A stretch of 64,000 bases of DNA from an uncultured Raoultella sp. (GTDB lineage Bacteria > Pseudomonadota > Gammaproteobacteria > Enterobacterales > Enterobacteriaceae). How positions within the stretch are numbered: position 1 is the first letter of the stretch; each line of letters starts with the position of its first letter. Both the position numbers and the translations under genes were made by a program. Of the stretch, positions 48,371 to 59,764 are shown one piece after another. Below the pieces are notes generated by a model that was not told where the DNA came from, did no database searches, and worked only from the letters and a program-made list of their open reading frames with translations. The DNA lies in contig CAAEVH010000016.1 of NCBI GenBank assembly GCA_900759445.1, forward strand, positions 14,098-78,097, given 5' to 3'.

Positions 48371-48398
48371 AACCGGATCAGGCGCGATCCGGTTTTTT
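48371..48398 (+). terminator. Terminator for zinT (plus strand)
   Basis: AACCGGATC-AGGCGC-GATCCGGTT followed by T-run. Directly beyond it TTCCCGGTAA/TTACCGGGAA (48397-48424) forms a third stem at the ppc 3' end. Confidence 0.8.
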
Positions 48399-48435
48399 CC
48401 CGGTAACTATCGTCTTACCGGGAACGGCTGATAAA

Positions 48436-51087
48436 TTAGCCCGTGTTGCGCATACCTGCGGCAACGCCCGCAATCGTGACCATCAGCGCTTGTTCAACGC
48501 GCGGATCCGGCTCTTTACCTTCTTCTTCCGCCAGACGTGAACGGTGCAGCAGTTCTGCCTGCAGGACGTTCAGCGGGTCGGTATAGATGTTACGCAGCTG
48601 GATAGACTCGGCGATCCACGGCAGGTCGGCCATCAGGTGGGAGTCGTTTGCAATATCGAGCACCACTTTGATCCCGTTGGATAGCAGCTCACGCAGCTCC
48701 GCGCCCAGTTCCCATAGCTCCGGTTTCACCAGACGCTGATCGTAGTATTCCGCCAGCCACAGGTCAGCCTTCGAGAACACCATTTCCAGCATGCCCAGAC
48801 GGGTAGAGAAGAACGGCCAGTCGCGACACATGGTTTCCAGCTCGCTCTGCTTGCCATCTTCGACCACTTTTTGCAGCGCGGTACCTGCGCCCAGCCAGGC
48901 CGGCAACATCAGACGGTTCTGGGTCCAGGCGAAAATCCATGGAATGGCGCGCAGGGACTCGACGCCACCGGTAGCGCGACGTTTTGCCGGACGCGAGCCG
49001 AGCGGCAGTTTACCCAGTTCCTGCTCCGGCGTCGCGGAGCGGAAATAAGGGACAAAGTCTTTATTTTCACGCACGTAGCCGCGGTACATTTCACAGGAAA
49101 TGTCGGAGAGCTCGGCCATGATGTGACGCCATTCCGGTTTGGGTTCCGGCGGCGGCAGCAGGTTGGCCTCCAGCACGGCGCTGGTGTACAGCGACAGACT
49201 GCTGATGGTGACTTCCGGCAGACCGTACTTAAAGCGAATCATCTCGCCTTGTTCCGTGACGCGCAGGCCGCCTTTCAGGCTTCCCGGGGGCTGAGAAAGC
49301 AGCGCCGCGTGCGCCGGGGCGCCGCCGCGACCGATGGAACCCCCACGACCGTGGAACAGCGTCAGTTCAATACCGGCTTTTTCGCAGGTCTTGATCAGCG
49401 CGTCCTGTGCCTGATACTGCGCCCAGGAGGCGGCCATCACGCCGGCGTCTTTCGCTGAGTCGGAATAGCCAATCATGACCATCTGTTTGCCCTGAATAAA
49501 GCCGCGGTACCAGTCGATGTTCAGCAGCTGGGTCATGACGTCATTGGCGTTGTTCAGATCGTCCAGGGTTTCAAACAGCGGCGCAACCGGCAGGGCGAAG
49601 CCAATACCGGACTCTTTCAGCAACAGGTGAACTGCCAGCACGTCGGATGGAGTCTTCGCCATGGAGATCACGTAAGCGGCGATGGATCCGTGCGGCGCTT
49701 CGGCGATCACCCGGCAGGTGTCGAGCACTTCGCGGGTTTCATTGCTCGGCTCCCACTGACGTGGCAGCAGCGGGCGTTTGGAGTTCAGTTCGCGGATCAG
49801 GAAGGCCTGTTTGTCGGCTTCTGACCAGCTTTCGTAATCGCCAATGCCGAGATAACGGGTCATCTCCCCCAGTGCTTCGGTATGGCGGGTGCTTTCCTGA
49901 CGAATATCGATACGCACGAGCGGTACGCCGAACGATTTCACGCGGCGCAGGGTATCGAGCAGTTCGCCGTTGGCAATAATGCCCATGCCGCAGGACTGCA
50001 GCGACTTATAGCAGGCATAAAGTGGTTCCCACAGCTGTTCGTTCTGGGTAATCAGGCCGGCAGGTTTCGGCAGCTTCTGTCCTTTCAGGCGAGCTTCCAG
50101 CCAGGCCTGCGTTTCCATCAGCTGGGTACGCAGTTTTTTCATCAGATAACGGTACGGTTCCTGCGCGCCTTCCGCGCCGGCCAGCTCCCGCAGTTCGTCG
50201 GTACATTCGACCATCGACAGTTCGGAAATCAACAGCTGAATATCTTTCAGGAACAGGTCAGTGGCTTTCCAGCGGCTCAGCAGCAGCACCTGACGGGTGA
50301 TATCGGCGGTCACATTCGGGTTACCGTCGCGGTCACCGCCCATCCAGGAGGTAAAGCGCACCGGTACAAAGTCAACCGGCAGCTGATAGTTGAGGTTCTC
50401 TTCCAGCTGTTCGTTCAGCTCACGCAGGTAATTTGGTACCCCTTCCCACAGGCTGTTTTCAACTACGGCAAACCCCCATTTCGCTTCATCAACTGGGGTC
50501 GGGCGGTACTTACGGATTTCATCCGTATGCCATGACTGGGCGATCAGCTGGCGCAGACGGCGCATCAGCTGATGGTGTTCGTAATCCGCGATATCTTTAT
50601 TATCAAGCTGCTTCAGGCAGTTGTTCACTTCCACCATTTTGTGGATCAGCGTACGGCGGGTGATCTCGGTGGGGTGAGCGGTTAATACCAGCTCCAGAGA
50701 CAGGGACTCCACCGCTTTTTTAATGGTATCTTCGTTGAGATGGGGTTGGTCTTTGAGTTTTCTCAGGGTGCGGGCAATCACTTCCGGATTGCTGGCCGCT
50801 TCGCCGTTTGGCGAAATACTGTGGTACTGCTCCGCCGTATTCGCCAGGTTCAGGAACTGGCTGAAGGCGCGAGCGACCGGCAGCAGCTCGTCGTTGGACA
50901 AGTTTTGCAGCGTGGTGAGCAATTCCTGGCGATTGGCTTCATTGCCGGCGCGAGAAGACTTGGACAATTTACGGATAGTTTCGACACGATCAAGAATGTT
51001 CTCTCCCAGTGCATCCTTGATGGTATCGCCTAGCACCTTACCGAGCATACTGACATTACTACGCAAAGCGGAATATTGTTCGTTCAT
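48436..51087 (-). CDS. ppc: Phosphoenolpyruvate carboxylase
   Basis: An 883-residue enzyme that makes oxaloacetate from PEP and bicarbonate to refill the TCA cycle. Catalytic His138 is in [21 protein letters not shown] carries the catalytic Lys, [12 protein letters not shown] the catalytic loop, and the C-terminus ends in MRNTG as in E. coli. The start is the ATG of [10 protein letters not shown] at 51087, as in E. coli. It is activated by acetyl-CoA and inhibited by aspartate in known members. Confidence 0.97.
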   Translation of the reverse strand: MNEQYSALRSNVSMLGKVLGDTIKDALGENILDRVETIRKLSKSSRAGNEANRQELLTTLQNLSNDELLPVARAFSQFLNLANTAEQYHSISPNGEAASNPEVIARTLRKLKDQPHLNEDTIKKAVESLSLELVLTAHPTEITRRTLIHKMVEVNNCLKQLDNKDIADYEHHQLMRRLRQLIAQSWHTDEIRKYRPTPVDEAKWGFAVVENSLWEGVPNYLRELNEQLEENLNYQLPVDFVPVRFTSWMGGDRDGNPNVTADITRQVLLLSRWKATDLFLKDIQLLISELSMVECTDELRELAGAEGAQEPYRYLMKKLRTQLMETQAWLEARLKGQKLPKPAGLITQNEQLWEPLYACYKSLQSCGMGIIANGELLDTLRRVKSFGVPLVRIDIRQESTRHTEALGEMTRYLGIGDYESWSEADKQAFLIRELNSKRPLLPRQWEPSNETREVLDTCRVIAEAPHGSIAAYVISMAKTPSDVLAVHLLLKESGIGFALPVAPLFETLDDLNNANDVMTQLLNIDWYRGFIQGKQMVMIGYSDSAKDAGVMAASWAQYQAQDALIKTCEKAGIELTLFHGRGGSIGRGGAPAHAALLSQPPGSLKGGLRVTEQGEMIRFKYGLPEVTISSLSLYTSAVLEANLLPPPEPKPEWRHIMAELSDISCEMYRGYVRENKDFVPYFRSATPEQELGKLPLGSRPAKRRATGGVESLRAIPWIFAWTQNRLMLPAWLGAGTALQKVVEDGKQSELETMCRDWPFFSTRLGMLEMVFSKADLWLAEYYDQRLVKPELWELGAELRELLSNGIKVVLDIANDSHLMADLPWIAESIQLRNIYTDPLNVLQAELLHRSRLAEEEGKEPDPRVEQALMVTIAGVAAGMRNTG

Positions 51088-51341
51088 GTTACCCCAGACA
51101 CCCCATCTCATTTTATTTTGTTATACCCGGCACTCTGCAACGTTGAGCGGCGGATAAGCAGCCGTCTTTTATAAAGCCACGTAAAAACCCCCACGTCAAT
51201 TGTTGCGAAATCGCTTCAGCAAACGAATAAATGGCGGCAATTTGCGAAATTTAACTCAGACGTCGCTTGATAAGCGTTGCTTATGGAAATGTGACCAGAA
51301 TCACCGTCCCGCCCCAGGAAAAGAGGCGGGATCCGCAGGCT

Positions 51342-52493
51342 TTAGTGCCAGCAGAAATGGTGGACAACCTGCGTAATCAGCTCACGGGTCGGCTTGATAA
51401 AGCGGGTTTCCAGATATTCATCCGGCTGGTGGGCCTGGTTAATGGAGCCAGGACCTAAAACCAGCGTCGGGCAGAGCGTCTGGATAAACGGCGCTTCGGT
51501 GCAGTAGTTCACGACTTCAGTTTGTGCGCCGAGGAGCTTTTCAACAACCTGAACCAGCCGGTGGTCCGGCGGGCATTCGTAGCCCGGAATCGGCGGATGC
51601 AGCTCGGAGACGGTCAGGCGACCCGGCCAGCGCTCGCTAACCGGTGCCAGCGCTTCATCCAGCAGTCCGTTGAGATCGTTGAGCGTCATGCCCGGAAGTG
51701 GGCGAATATCCATATGCAGCTCGCAGCAGGCGCAGATGCGGTTTGAGGCGTCGCCGCCATGGATAGCCCCGAGGTTGAGCGTCGGATACGGTACGGTGAA
51801 GGCATCGTAGTGATAGCGCTCTTTCAGCGAGTCGCGCAGCTGCATGATGCGACCAATGGCATCGTGCATCAGCTCAATGGCGTTGACGCCGCGCGCCGGA
51901 TCGCTGGAGTGGCCGGACTGCCCCTGGATACGGATGGCGTTGGACATATGGCCTTTGTGCGCGCGTACCGGCTGCAGAGAGGTGGGTTCACCGATGATGG
52001 CGCAATCCGGGCGCAACAGGGTCGTTTCGGCAAAGTAACGGGCGCCGGCCATGCTGGTCTCTTCATCGGCGGTAGCCAGGATGTAGAGCGGTTTTTTCAG
52101 CTGACTGACATCGACATCGCGCAGGGCATCAAGAATAAAGGCAAAAAAGCCTTTCATGTCGGCGGTGCCGAGGCCGTACAGCTTGTTTTCGTGCTCGGTG
52201 AGGGTGAAAGGATCGCGGGTCCAGCGGCCGTCATCAAAAGGAACGGTATCCGTATGTCCGGCGAGGAGCAGGCCGCCAGCGCCGTGGCCGGTGCTGGCCA
52301 GCATATTGAATTTGTTGCGCGTATCCGGCACCGGCTGCACTTCGACATTGAAGCCAATTTCGCGGAACCAGCCGGCGAGTAAATTGATTAAAGTCTCATT
52401 ACTTTGATCCAGCGCCTCTTCGGTTGCGCTGATAGAAGGTGTGGCGATCAATGCGCGGTAAATCTCGATAAAGGGTGGTAAATTGTTTTTCAT
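51342..52493 (-). CDS. argE: Acetylornithine deacetylase
   Basis: A 383-residue M20-family metallohydrolase that frees ornithine from N-acetylornithine. Metal-site motifs are [24 protein letters not shown] and [12 protein letters not shown], with Glu of [11 protein letters not shown]. The start MKNNLPPF at 52493 follows GAGG and matches E. coli; upstream in-frame ATGs fall in the operator. Expressed divergently from argCBH under ArgR control. Confidence 0.96.
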   Translation of the reverse strand: MKNNLPPFIEIYRALIATPSISATEEALDQSNETLINLLAGWFREIGFNVEVQPVPDTRNKFNMLASTGHGAGGLLLAGHTDTVPFDDGRWTRDPFTLTEHENKLYGLGTADMKGFFAFILDALRDVDVSQLKKPLYILATADEETSMAGARYFAETTLLRPDCAIIGEPTSLQPVRAHKGHMSNAIRIQGQSGHSSDPARGVNAIELMHDAIGRIMQLRDSLKERYHYDAFTVPYPTLNLGAIHGGDASNRICACCELHMDIRPLPGMTLNDLNGLLDEALAPVSERWPGRLTVSELHPPIPGYECPPDHRLVQVVEKLLGAQTEVVNYCTEAPFIQTLCPTLVLGPGSINQAHQPDEYLETRFIKPTRELITQVVHHFCWH

Positions 52494-52519
52494 TGTTGAC
52501 ACACCTCGGGTCATGATAG

Positions 52520-52558
52520 TATCAATATTCATGCAGTATTAGTGAATAAAAATACATT
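52520..52558. promoter_or_regulatory. ArgR operator (two ARG boxes) between argE and argC
   Basis: TATCAATATTCATGCAGT (52520-52537) and AGTGAATAAAAATACATT (52541-52558) are 18-bp ARG boxes with a 3-bp gap, nearly identical to the bipolar E. coli argECBH operator. Confidence 0.88.
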
Positions 52559-52671
52559 ATCGTTGAGCGTAAGAAAACCCATAAAGTGTAGGGAAAGTGC
52601 TTACGGCTTAACAGGGTGAGGAAGAGAAATGCTTCCTGGACAAATATGACGTAAGAAGGTGAAGAGCCCCG

Positions 52672-53676
52672 ATGTTGAAGACGCTGATTGTGGGTGCCAG
52701 CGGTTATGCCGGCGCAGAGCTAGTGACCTATGTAAATCGCCATCCTCATATGACCATAACCGCTTTGACGGTCTCCGCGCAAAGTAATGATGCAGGGAAA
52801 TTCATTTCCGATTTGCATCCGCAGCTGAAAGGCATTGTGGATTTACCGCTGCAGCCGATGTCAGATATCAGCGAATTTAGCGCCGGGGTGGATGTCGTCT
52901 TCCTCGCTACCGCCCATGAAGTGAGCCACGACCTGGCGCCGCAGTTCCTTGCCGCAGGCTGCGTGGTATTCGACTTATCCGGCGCCTTCCGCGTAAACGA
53001 CGCTGCGTTCTACGAAAAATATTACGGCTTTACTCATCAGCATCCGGCCCTGCTTGAGCAGGCGGTGTATGGCCTGGCAGAGTGGAGCGTCGACAAACTG
53101 AAAGAGGCGAATCTGGTCGCCGTACCGGGCTGCTATCCGACAGCGGCTCAGCTGTCGCTGAAGCCACTGATCGATGCGGACCTGCTGGATCTTAGCCAGT
53201 GGCCGGTGATCAACGCGACCAGCGGCGTCAGCGGTGCGGGTCGTAAAGCGGCCATCGGCAATAGCTTCTGTGAAGTCAGCCTGCAGCCGTATGGTGTGTT
53301 CAACCATCGCCATCACCCGGAAATCTCGACCCATCTTGGCGCAGAGGTGATTTTTACGCCTCATCTCGGCAACTTTAAACGTGGGATTCTGGAAACCATT
53401 ACCTGCCGCCTGAAGCCAGGCGTCAGCAAAGAGCAGGTTGCCGGAGTGTTCCAGCAGGCGTATGCCGATAAGCCATTGGTACGTTTATACGATAAAGGCG
53501 TGCCCGCATTGAAAAACGTCGTAGGTCTGCCATTCTGTGATATCGGTTTTGCGGTTCAGGACCAGCATATTATCGTGGTGGCGGCGGAAGATAACCTGCT
53601 GAAAGGCGCGGCGGCGCAGGCAGTCCAGTGCGCGAATATTCGTTTCGGCTTCGCTGAAACGCAGTCTCTTATTTAA
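52672..53676 (+). CDS. argC: N-acetyl-gamma-glutamyl-phosphate reductase
   Basis: A 334-residue NADPH enzyme, third step of arginine synthesis. N-terminal nucleotide site [11 protein letters not shown]; catalytic Cys154 in [14 protein letters not shown] histidine segment. Length equals E. coli ArgC. First gene of argCBH, 114 bases downstream of the ARG boxes. Confidence 0.96.
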   Translation: MLKTLIVGASGYAGAELVTYVNRHPHMTITALTVSAQSNDAGKFISDLHPQLKGIVDLPLQPMSDISEFSAGVDVVFLATAHEVSHDLAPQFLAAGCVVFDLSGAFRVNDAAFYEKYYGFTHQHPALLEQAVYGLAEWSVDKLKEANLVAVPGCYPTAAQLSLKPLIDADLLDLSQWPVINATSGVSGAGRKAAIGNSFCEVSLQPYGVFNHRHHPEISTHLGAEVIFTPHLGNFKRGILETITCRLKPGVSKEQVAGVFQQAYADKPLVRLYDKGVPALKNVVGLPFCDIGFAVQDQHIIVVAAEDNLLKGAAAQAVQCANIRFGFAETQSLI

Positions 53677-53682
53677 GGTGTG

Positions 53683-54459
53683 ATGATGAACCCATTAATT
53701 ATCAAACTCGGCGGCGTTTTACTCGACAGCGAAGAAGCGCTGGAGCGTCTGTTTACCGCGCTGGTCAATTATCGTGAAACGCATCATCGCCCGCTGGTTA
53801 TTGTGCACGGCGGCGGCTGTGTGGTGGATGAGCTGATGAAGCAACTCAACCTGCCGGTGAACAAGAAAAACGGTCTGCGGGTGACGCCTGCGGATCAGAT
53901 CGACATTATTACCGGTGCGCTGGCGGGAACTGCGAATAAGACGCTGCTGGCATGGGCGAAGAAACACCATATTGCGTCCGTTGGCCTGTTCCTTGGCGAT
54001 GGTGACAGCGTGAAGGTCACTCAGCTTGATGAAGAGCTGGGCCACGTTGGCCTGGCGCAGCCGGGATCGCCGGCGCTGATTAACACGCTGCTGGCGGGCG
54101 GCTACCTGCCGGTGGTCAGTTCGATCGGCGTGACCGATGAAGGGCAACTGATGAACGTGAACGCTGACCAGGCGGCCACTGCGCTGGCGGCGACCCTTGG
54201 CGCGGATCTGATTCTGCTTTCCGATGTCAGCGGTATTCTTGATGGTAAAGGCCAGCGCATCGCGGAAATGACCGCGGCGAAGGCGGAGCAGCTGATCGAA
54301 CAAGGCATTATCACTGATGGCATGATCGTCAAGGTGAATGCCGCGCTGGATGCGGCGCGGACGCTGGGCCGTCCGGTGGATATCGCCTCCTGGCGCCACG
54401 CGGAACAGCTGCCGGCATTGTTTAATGGCACGCCTATCGGCACGCGTATTCTGGCTTAA
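53683..54459 (+). CDS. argB: Acetylglutamate kinase
   Basis: A 258-residue amino-acid kinase that phosphorylates N-acetylglutamate. [10 protein letters not shown] and [11 protein letters not shown] form the substrate and ATP sites, and [13 protein letters not shown] is a family motif. The start could be GTG 53680, ATG 53683 or ATG 53686; ATG 53683 gives the E. coli length of 258 and fits AAGGTG upstream. It follows argC after 6 bases. Confidence 0.95.
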   Translation: MMNPLIIKLGGVLLDSEEALERLFTALVNYRETHHRPLVIVHGGGCVVDELMKQLNLPVNKKNGLRVTPADQIDIITGALAGTANKTLLAWAKKHHIASVGLFLGDGDSVKVTQLDEELGHVGLAQPGSPALINTLLAGGYLPVVSSIGVTDEGQLMNVNADQAATALAATLGADLILLSDVSGILDGKGQRIAEMTAAKAEQLIEQGIITDGMIVKVNAALDAARTLGRPVDIASWRHAEQLPALFNGTPIGTRILA

Positions 54460-54467
54460 TATTTCAT

Positions 54468-54533
54468 GCCCGGCGGCGTATTGCTTGCCGGGCCTACAAG
54501 ACTGTAGGTCGGGTTAGCGAAGCGTCACCCGGC
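54468..54533. repeat. REP pair (BIME) between argB and argH
   Basis: GCCCGGCGGCG...TTGCCGGGC (54468-54493) and GTAGGTCGGGTTAGCG...CACCCGGC (54504-54533) are oppositely oriented REP units inside the argCBH operon. Confidence 0.75.
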
Positions 54534-54561
54534 AGAACTAAACGAATTTAAGGAAATGGTT

Positions 54562-55935
54562 ATGGCACTTTGGGGCGGGCGTTTTACTCAGGCAGCAGAT
54601 CAGCGGTTCAAGCAGTTCAACGACTCTTTGCGCTTTGACTATCGTCTGGCGGAGCAGGATATCGTTGGCTCTGTCGCCTGGTCTAAAGCGCTGGTGACGG
54701 TGGGCGTTCTGAGTGCCGCTGAGCAGCAGCAGCTGGAAGAGGCATTAAGCGTGCTGCTGGAAGAGGTGCGGGCAAATCCGCAGCAAATTCTTGCAAGCGA
54801 TGCGGAAGATATCCACAGTTGGGTGGAAGGTAAACTGATCGACAAAGTGGGCCAGCTGGGTAAAAAATTGCATACCGGTCGTAGCCGTAACGATCAGGTC
54901 GCAACCGACCTGAAGCTGTGGTGTAAAGATACCGTCGCGGAGCTGCTTTCTGCGAACCGCCAGCTGCAAAGCGCGCTGGTGGATACGGCGCAGAACAACC
55001 AGGATGCCGTTATGCCGGGTTATACCCACCTGCAGCGTGCGCAGCCGGTGACGTTCGCCCACTGGTGCCTGGCCTACGTTGAGATGCTGGCGCGCGATGA
55101 AAGCCGCCTGCAGGATACCCTCAAGCGTCTGGACGTCAGTCCTCTGGGCTGCGGTGCGCTGGCGGGTACCGCCTATGATATCGATCGCGAGCAGCTGGCC
55201 GACTGGCTGGGCTTTGCGTCGGCGACCCGCAATAGCCTGGACAGCGTTTCTGACCGTGACCACGTACTGGAGCTGCTCTCCGATGCGTCGATTGGCATGG
55301 TTCACCTGTCACGTTTCGCCGAAGATCTGATTTTCTTTAATACGGGCGAAGCCGGTTTTATTGAGTTATCCGATCGCGTCACCTCCGGTTCCTCGCTGAT
55401 GCCGCAGAAAAAGAACCCGGATGCGCTCGAACTTATCCGCGGAAAATGTGGCCGCGTTCAGGGCGCACTGACCGGGATGATGATGACTCTGAAAGGTCTG
55501 CCGCTGGCCTACAATAAAGATATGCAGGAAGATAAAGAAGGGCTGTTCGACGCGCTCGATACCTGGCTTGATTGCCTGCATATGGCGGCGCTGGTGCTGG
55601 ATGGCATTCAGGTCAAGCGTCCGCGTTGCGAAGAGGCGGCGCAGCAGGGCTACGCGAATGCGACCGAACTGGCGGATTATCTGGTTGCGAAAGGGGTGCC
55701 GTTCCGTGAAGCGCACCATATTGTCGGGGAAGCGGTTGTTGAAGCGATTGCCCAGGGCAAACCGCTGGAAGATCTGGCGCTGGCCGACCTGCAGAAGTTT
55801 AGCGGCGTGATTGCCGACGATGTCTATCCGATTCTGTCGCTGCAATCTTGTCTGGATAAGCGCTCGGCAAAAGGCGGCGTTTCGCCGAAGCAGGTTGCCC
55901 AGGCGATTGCTGACGCGAAACAGCGTCTGGTGTAA
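54562..55935 (+). CDS. argH: Argininosuccinate lyase
   Basis: A 457-residue enzyme of the fumarase/aspartase superfamily, last step of arginine synthesis. Family signature [12 protein letters not shown], catalytic [12 protein letters not shown] and the HTHLQ-like [10 protein letters not shown] motif. Start ATG 54562 after AGGAAATGG, giving E. coli length. It lies beyond the BIME and may be expressed at a different level from argCB. Confidence 0.97.
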   Translation: MALWGGRFTQAADQRFKQFNDSLRFDYRLAEQDIVGSVAWSKALVTVGVLSAAEQQQLEEALSVLLEEVRANPQQILASDAEDIHSWVEGKLIDKVGQLGKKLHTGRSRNDQVATDLKLWCKDTVAELLSANRQLQSALVDTAQNNQDAVMPGYTHLQRAQPVTFAHWCLAYVEMLARDESRLQDTLKRLDVSPLGCGALAGTAYDIDREQLADWLGFASATRNSLDSVSDRDHVLELLSDASIGMVHLSRFAEDLIFFNTGEAGFIELSDRVTSGSSLMPQKKNPDALELIRGKCGRVQGALTGMMMTLKGLPLAYNKDMQEDKEGLFDALDTWLDCLHMAALVLDGIQVKRPRCEEAAQQGYANATELADYLVAKGVPFREAHHIVGEAVVEAIAQGKPLEDLALADLQKFSGVIADDVYPILSLQSCLDKRSAKGGVSPKQVAQAIADAKQRLV

Positions 55936-55982
55936 ATCCTCGCCGCCCCTGGATGATTCCAGCGGGATGAGTGAGAAAAGAG

Positions 55983-56007
55983 GCTCGGGCTATGTCCGGG
56001 CTTTTTT
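55983..56007 (+). terminator. argCBH terminator
   Basis: GCTCGGGC/GTCCGGGC stem (two wobble pairs) with a 3-base loop and six T. Confidence 0.75.
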
Positions 56008-56011
56008 ATGC

Positions 56012-56119
56012 AAAAAAAAAAGCGGACACAAGGTCCGCAAAAGTTCACGTTGGCTTTAGTTATCTGGTCAGGGAATATGCTGAGGCAATGTCGTGATTTT
56101 CTGACTTTCGCCTCGTTTC
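56012..56119 (-). ncRNA. oxyS: OxyS small RNA
   Basis: Divergent to oxyR. The minus strand starts GAAACG, as in E. coli OxyS. It contains the conserved single-stranded stretch AACTAAAGCCAACGTGAACT, then the terminator GCGGAC-CTTGT-GTCCGC and a T10 run. Length is about 108 bases (E. coli 109), with AATAAT as a possible -10 at 56132-56127. OxyS is made under peroxide stress with OxyR and acts with Hfq on rpoS, fhlA and nusG. The 5' half and terminator loop differ from E. coli. Confidence 0.83.
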
Positions 56120-56126
56120 TGGGTTT

Positions 56127-56213
56127 ATTATTGAACAGAAAACTTGATAGGGATAATCGTTCGTTGCTATGCTATCTATCGCCATGAACTATCATGGCGA
56201 CGGAGGATGAATA
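56127..56213. promoter_or_regulatory. oxyR-oxyS control region
   Basis: The 87-bp spacer has GATAGG (56147), GCTATGCTATCTATCG (about 56167-56182) and ACTATCATGG (about 56188-56197). These are the ATAG/CTAT elements of an OxyR tetramer site (ATAG-N7-CTAT repeated), located as in E. coli to repress oxyR and activate oxyS. I can see the elements but not an exact four-part register. Confidence 0.6.
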
Positions 56214-57131
56214 ATGAATATTCGCGATCTTGAATACCTGGTTGCGCTAGCCGAGCACCGCCACTTCCGGCGCGCGGCGGACTCCTGCCACGTCAGCCAA
56301 CCCACGCTTAGCGGACAAATCCGTAAGCTGGAGGATGAACTTGGGGTCATGTTGCTGGAGCGCACCAGCCGTAAGGTGCTGTTTACCCAGGCCGGACTGT
56401 TGCTGGTGGATCAGGCGCGTACCGTGTTACGCGAAGTCAAAGTGCTCAAGGAAATGGCAAGTCAACAGGGTGAGACCATGTCCGGGCCGCTGCATATTGG
56501 CCTGATTCCGACCATTGGCCCTTACCTGTTGCCACAAATCATACCGATGCTACACCAGACGTTTCCAAAGCTGGAAATGTACCTGCATGAAGCCCAAACG
56601 CATCAGCTGCTGGCTCAACTGGACAGCGGCAAGCTTGACTGCGCGATCCTCGCGCTGGTGAAAGAGAGCGAGGCCTTTATCGAGGTACCGCTGTTTGACG
56701 AGCCGATGATGCTGGCAATCTACGAAGATCATCCGTGGGCAAATCGCGATCGCGTGCCGATGTCCGATTTGGCCGGGGAAAAACTGCTGATGCTGGAAGA
56801 TGGCCACTGCCTGCGCGATCAGGCGATGGGGTTCTGTTTTGAGGCCGGTGCGGATGAAGATACGCATTTCCGCGCGACCAGCCTCGAAACGCTGCGCAAC
56901 ATGGTGGCCGCAGGTAGCGGTATCACGCTGCTGCCGGCGTTAGCGGTGCCGCAGGAGAGAAAACGCGATGGCGTGGTCTATATTCCGTGCATTAAGCCGG
57001 AACCGAGACGAACCATCGGGTTAGTTTACCGCCCCGGCTCCCCGCTGCGCAGCCGCTACGAACATCTGGCGGAGGCCATCCGCAGCACCATGGATGGCCA
57101 TTTCGACAAAGCGTTAAAACAGGCGGTTTAA
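56214..57131 (+). CDS. oxyR: Peroxide-sensing regulator OxyR
   Basis: A 305-residue LysR-family regulator. N-terminal HTH ([20 protein letters not shown]), C-terminal sensor with the redox pair Cys199 and Cys208 in [11 protein letters not shown], which forms a disulfide on peroxide exposure. It activates oxyS, katG and ahpC and represses itself. Length equals E. coli OxyR. GGAGGATG precedes the ATG. Its 3' end overlaps the convergent sthA by 18 bases. Confidence 0.97.
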   Translation: MNIRDLEYLVALAEHRHFRRAADSCHVSQPTLSGQIRKLEDELGVMLLERTSRKVLFTQAGLLLVDQARTVLREVKVLKEMASQQGETMSGPLHIGLIPTIGPYLLPQIIPMLHQTFPKLEMYLHEAQTHQLLAQLDSGKLDCAILALVKESEAFIEVPLFDEPMMLAIYEDHPWANRDRVPMSDLAGEKLLMLEDGHCLRDQAMGFCFEAGADEDTHFRATSLETLRNMVAAGSGITLLPALAVPQERKRDGVVYIPCIKPEPRRTIGLVYRPGSPLRSRYEHLAEAIRSTMDGHFDKALKQAV

Positions 57132-58514
57132 GCCATTTAACGCAGCAACCCGATAGGCTTCCGCCATGGTTGGGTAGTTAAAGGTGGTGTTGACGAAGTA
57201 CTCAATGGTGTTGCCACCACCTTTTTGCTCCATAATCGCCTGGCCGATATGAATAATCTCGGCCGCGCGCTCGCCAAAGCAATGAATCCCAAGGATCTCT
57301 TTCGTTTCCCGATGGAACAGGATCTTCAGCGTGCCCACGCTCATGCCGACGATTTGCGCCCGTGCCAGATGTTTAAACTGCGCGCGACCCACTTCGTACG
57401 GTACCTTCATGGCAGTCAGCTGCTGCTCCGTTTTACCGACGGAGCTGATTTCCGGGATGGTGTAGATGCCGGTGGGGATATCCTCAATCAGATGGGCAGA
57501 AGCCTCACCTTTAATCAGCGCCTGCGCGGCGATGCGACCCTGATCGTAAGCGGCTGATGCCAGACTTGGATAACCGATGACGTCGCCTACGGCATAGATA
57601 TGCGGCAGCGCGGTCTGATACATGCTGTTGACCTTGAGCTGGCCGCGGCTATCGGTTTTCAGACCAATATTTTCCAGCGCCAGCGAATCGGTGTTACCGG
57701 TACGCCCGTTGGCGTACAGCAGGCAATCTGCTTTCAGTTTTTTACCCGATTTCAAATGCATGATCACGCCGTCATCAACGCCTTCAATCTTCTCGTACTC
57801 TTCGTTGTGGCGAATAACCACACCGCTGTTCCAGAAGTGATAGGAGAGGGAGTCGGACATCTCTTGATCGAGGAATGCCAGCAGACGATCGCGGGTATTT
57901 ATCAGGTCCACTTTGACTTCCATACCGCGGAAAATGGACGCGTACTCACAGCCAATCACCCCGGCGCCGTAGATAATGACGTGGCGGGGCTCGTGCTGCA
58001 GACTGAGAATAGAATCGCTGTCGTACAGGCGCGGGTGGGAAAAGTCGACATCAGCCGGATGATACGGACGGGAGCCGCAGGCGATGACGAATTTCTCGGC
58101 GGTGATCGTCTCGACGGTACCGTCGTGACATTCCAGGGCGAGCGCGTGTTCATCAACAAAGTGCGCGTTGCCCTGCAATATTTCGCAGTGGTTGCGCTCA
58201 TAGAAACCCTGACGCATATGGGTCTGCTGGTTAATGACGCTGTCGGCATGGTTAAGAATGTCGGCGAAGGAAGAACGAAGAAGACGGGAATGGTCGCTGT
58301 AGAGGGGGTTTTGGTTAAACTCGATAATACGACTGACGGCATGGCGGAGGGCTTTCGACGGGATGGTACCCCAGTGGGTACAGCCGCCGCCGACGTTATG
58401 ATAGCGCTCAATAACGGCGACGCGCGCTCCTTGCTTAACCAGTCCCATCGCAGCACCTTCACCGCCAGGACCGGAACCAATCACTATTGCATCATAATCC
58501 CAAGAGTGTGACAT
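57114..58514 (-). CDS. sthA: Soluble pyridine nucleotide transhydrogenase
   Basis: A 466-residue FAD enzyme that exchanges reducing power between NADPH and NAD+, mainly removing excess NADPH. FAD site [13 protein letters not shown], second nucleotide site [27 protein letters not shown] near the C-terminus. The usual redox cysteine pair is absent ([14 protein letters not shown] has one Cys), as normal for SthA. Start [11 protein letters not shown] at 58514 after AGGTGAG. Overlaps oxyR tail-to-tail. Confidence 0.96.
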   Translation of the reverse strand: MSHSWDYDAIVIGSGPGGEGAAMGLVKQGARVAVIERYHNVGGGCTHWGTIPSKALRHAVSRIIEFNQNPLYSDHSRLLRSSFADILNHADSVINQQTHMRQGFYERNHCEILQGNAHFVDEHALALECHDGTVETITAEKFVIACGSRPYHPADVDFSHPRLYDSDSILSLQHEPRHVIIYGAGVIGCEYASIFRGMEVKVDLINTRDRLLAFLDQEMSDSLSYHFWNSGVVIRHNEEYEKIEGVDDGVIMHLKSGKKLKADCLLYANGRTGNTDSLALENIGLKTDSRGQLKVNSMYQTALPHIYAVGDVIGYPSLASAAYDQGRIAAQALIKGEASAHLIEDIPTGIYTIPEISSVGKTEQQLTAMKVPYEVGRAQFKHLARAQIVGMSVGTLKILFHRETKEILGIHCFGERAAEIIHIGQAIMEQKGGGNTIEYFVNTTFNYPTMAEAYRVAALNGLNRLF

Positions 58515-58713
58515 GGCATTACTCACCTGTTTTATACATAAAATAAACACGATGATAACATTCGCCGGGCTTTAACCCAATTATCGTTGTGCTTTTTTGC
58601 GGCATAAAAGCAGATTCGGCTCGTAAACAATCATTCACAAACCTGGCTAAACCGATTAGTTTTAATCTCTGGTATAGTGCCAACAGGTCTATTGGAAGGA
58701 TTCAGACATCGTG

Positions 58714-59346
58714 ATGGGCGTAAGAGCACTACAAAAAGAGAAAACCCGACGTTCGCTGGTCGAAGCCGCATTCAGCCAGCTGAGTGCTGAGCGGAGTTTC
58801 GCCAGCTTGAGTTTGCGCGAAGTAGCGCGCGAGGCGGGGATTGCACCAACGTCCTTTTATCGCCATTTTCGCGATGTTGACGAACTCGGTCTGACGATGG
58901 TCGACGAGAGCGGGCTTATGCTACGCCAGCTGATGCGCCAGGCGCGGCAGCGTATCGCTAAAGGCGGCAGCGTGATTCGCACCTCGGTTTCCACATTCAT
59001 GGAATTTATAGGTAATAACCCAAACGCTTTCCGTCTGTTGTTACGGGAACGTTCTGGCACATCCGCGGCGTTTCGTGCCGCCGTGGCGCGTGAAATTCAA
59101 CATTTCATCGCGGAACTTGCCGATTATTTAGAAATCGAAAACCATATGCCGCGCGCCTTTACCGAAGCGCAGGCTGAAGCTATGGTCACTATCGTTTTCA
59201 GCGCCGGCGCTGAGGCGCTGGACGTCAGTCCTGAACAGCGCCGGCAGCTGGAAGAGCGACTGGTACTGCAGCTCAGAATGATCTCGAAAGGCGCGTATTA
59301 CTGGTATCGCCGCGAACAAGAAAAAATGTCACATCATTCCGAATAA
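58714..59346 (+). CDS. fabR: Fatty-acid synthesis repressor FabR
   Basis: A 210-residue TetR-family repressor. [23 protein letters not shown], then a ligand-binding helical domain that senses the unsaturated to saturated acyl ratio. It represses fabA and fabB. I choose the ATG at 58714 ([10 protein letters not shown], as in E. coli); the GTG at 58711 is slightly nearer the GGAAGGA site. It is five residues shorter at the C-terminus than E. coli FabR. It forms an operon with yijD, 15 bases downstream. Confidence 0.94.
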   Translation: MGVRALQKEKTRRSLVEAAFSQLSAERSFASLSLREVAREAGIAPTSFYRHFRDVDELGLTMVDESGLMLRQLMRQARQRIAKGGSVIRTSVSTFMEFIGNNPNAFRLLLRERSGTSAAFRAAVAREIQHFIAELADYLEIENHMPRAFTEAQAEAMVTIVFSAGAEALDVSPEQRRQLEERLVLQLRMISKGAYYWYRREQEKMSHHSE

Positions 59347-59361
59347 CGTGAAGGACGAGCA

Positions 59362-59721
59362 ATGAAACACTCAGTTCAAGATAAAGGTACGCTGCTGCTG
59401 GCGCTGATCGCTGGTTTATCCATTAATGGAACCTTCGCCGCGCTGTTCAGCTCGATTGTTCCCTTTTCCATCTTCCCGGTGCTGTCTCTGCTGCTGACAG
59501 TTTACTGTCTGCATCAGCGCTACCAGAACCGCAGTATGCCCGTGGGCTTGCCTGGCCTGGCGGCGGCCTGCTTTATTCTCGGCGTTCTGCTGTATAGCAC
59601 CGTGGTACGTGCGGAATATCCGGATATCGGCTCCAATTTCTTCCCGGCCGTGCTGTCGGTGATTACCGTGTTCTGGATCGGCTACCGGATTCGTAACCGT
59701 AAGGATACGGCGGCAGAGTAA
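59362..59721 (+). CDS. yijD: Inner-membrane protein YijD
   Basis: A 119-residue DUF1422-type protein with four hydrophobic segments ([64 protein letters not shown]). Its function is not known. It is always found next to fabR, and GGACGAGC precedes the ATG; a role in membrane lipid adjustment is conceivable by position only. Confidence 0.9.
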   Translation: MKHSVQDKGTLLLALIAGLSINGTFAALFSSIVPFSIFPVLSLLLTVYCLHQRYQNRSMPVGLPGLAAACFILGVLLYSTVVRAEYPDIGSNFFPAVLSVITVFWIGYRIRNRKDTAAE

Positions 59722-59729
59722 GCCTCGTT

Positions 59730-59755
59730 ACCCGGCAAACATTGCGTTGCCGGGT
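59730..59755. terminator. Hairpin between yijD and trmA
   Basis: ACCCGGCAA-ACATTGCG-TTGCCGGGT stem between convergent genes, followed by GTTTGGTG rather than a pure T-run. Likely a terminator or REP-like element. Confidence 0.6.
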
Positions 59756-59764
59756 GTTTGGTGC

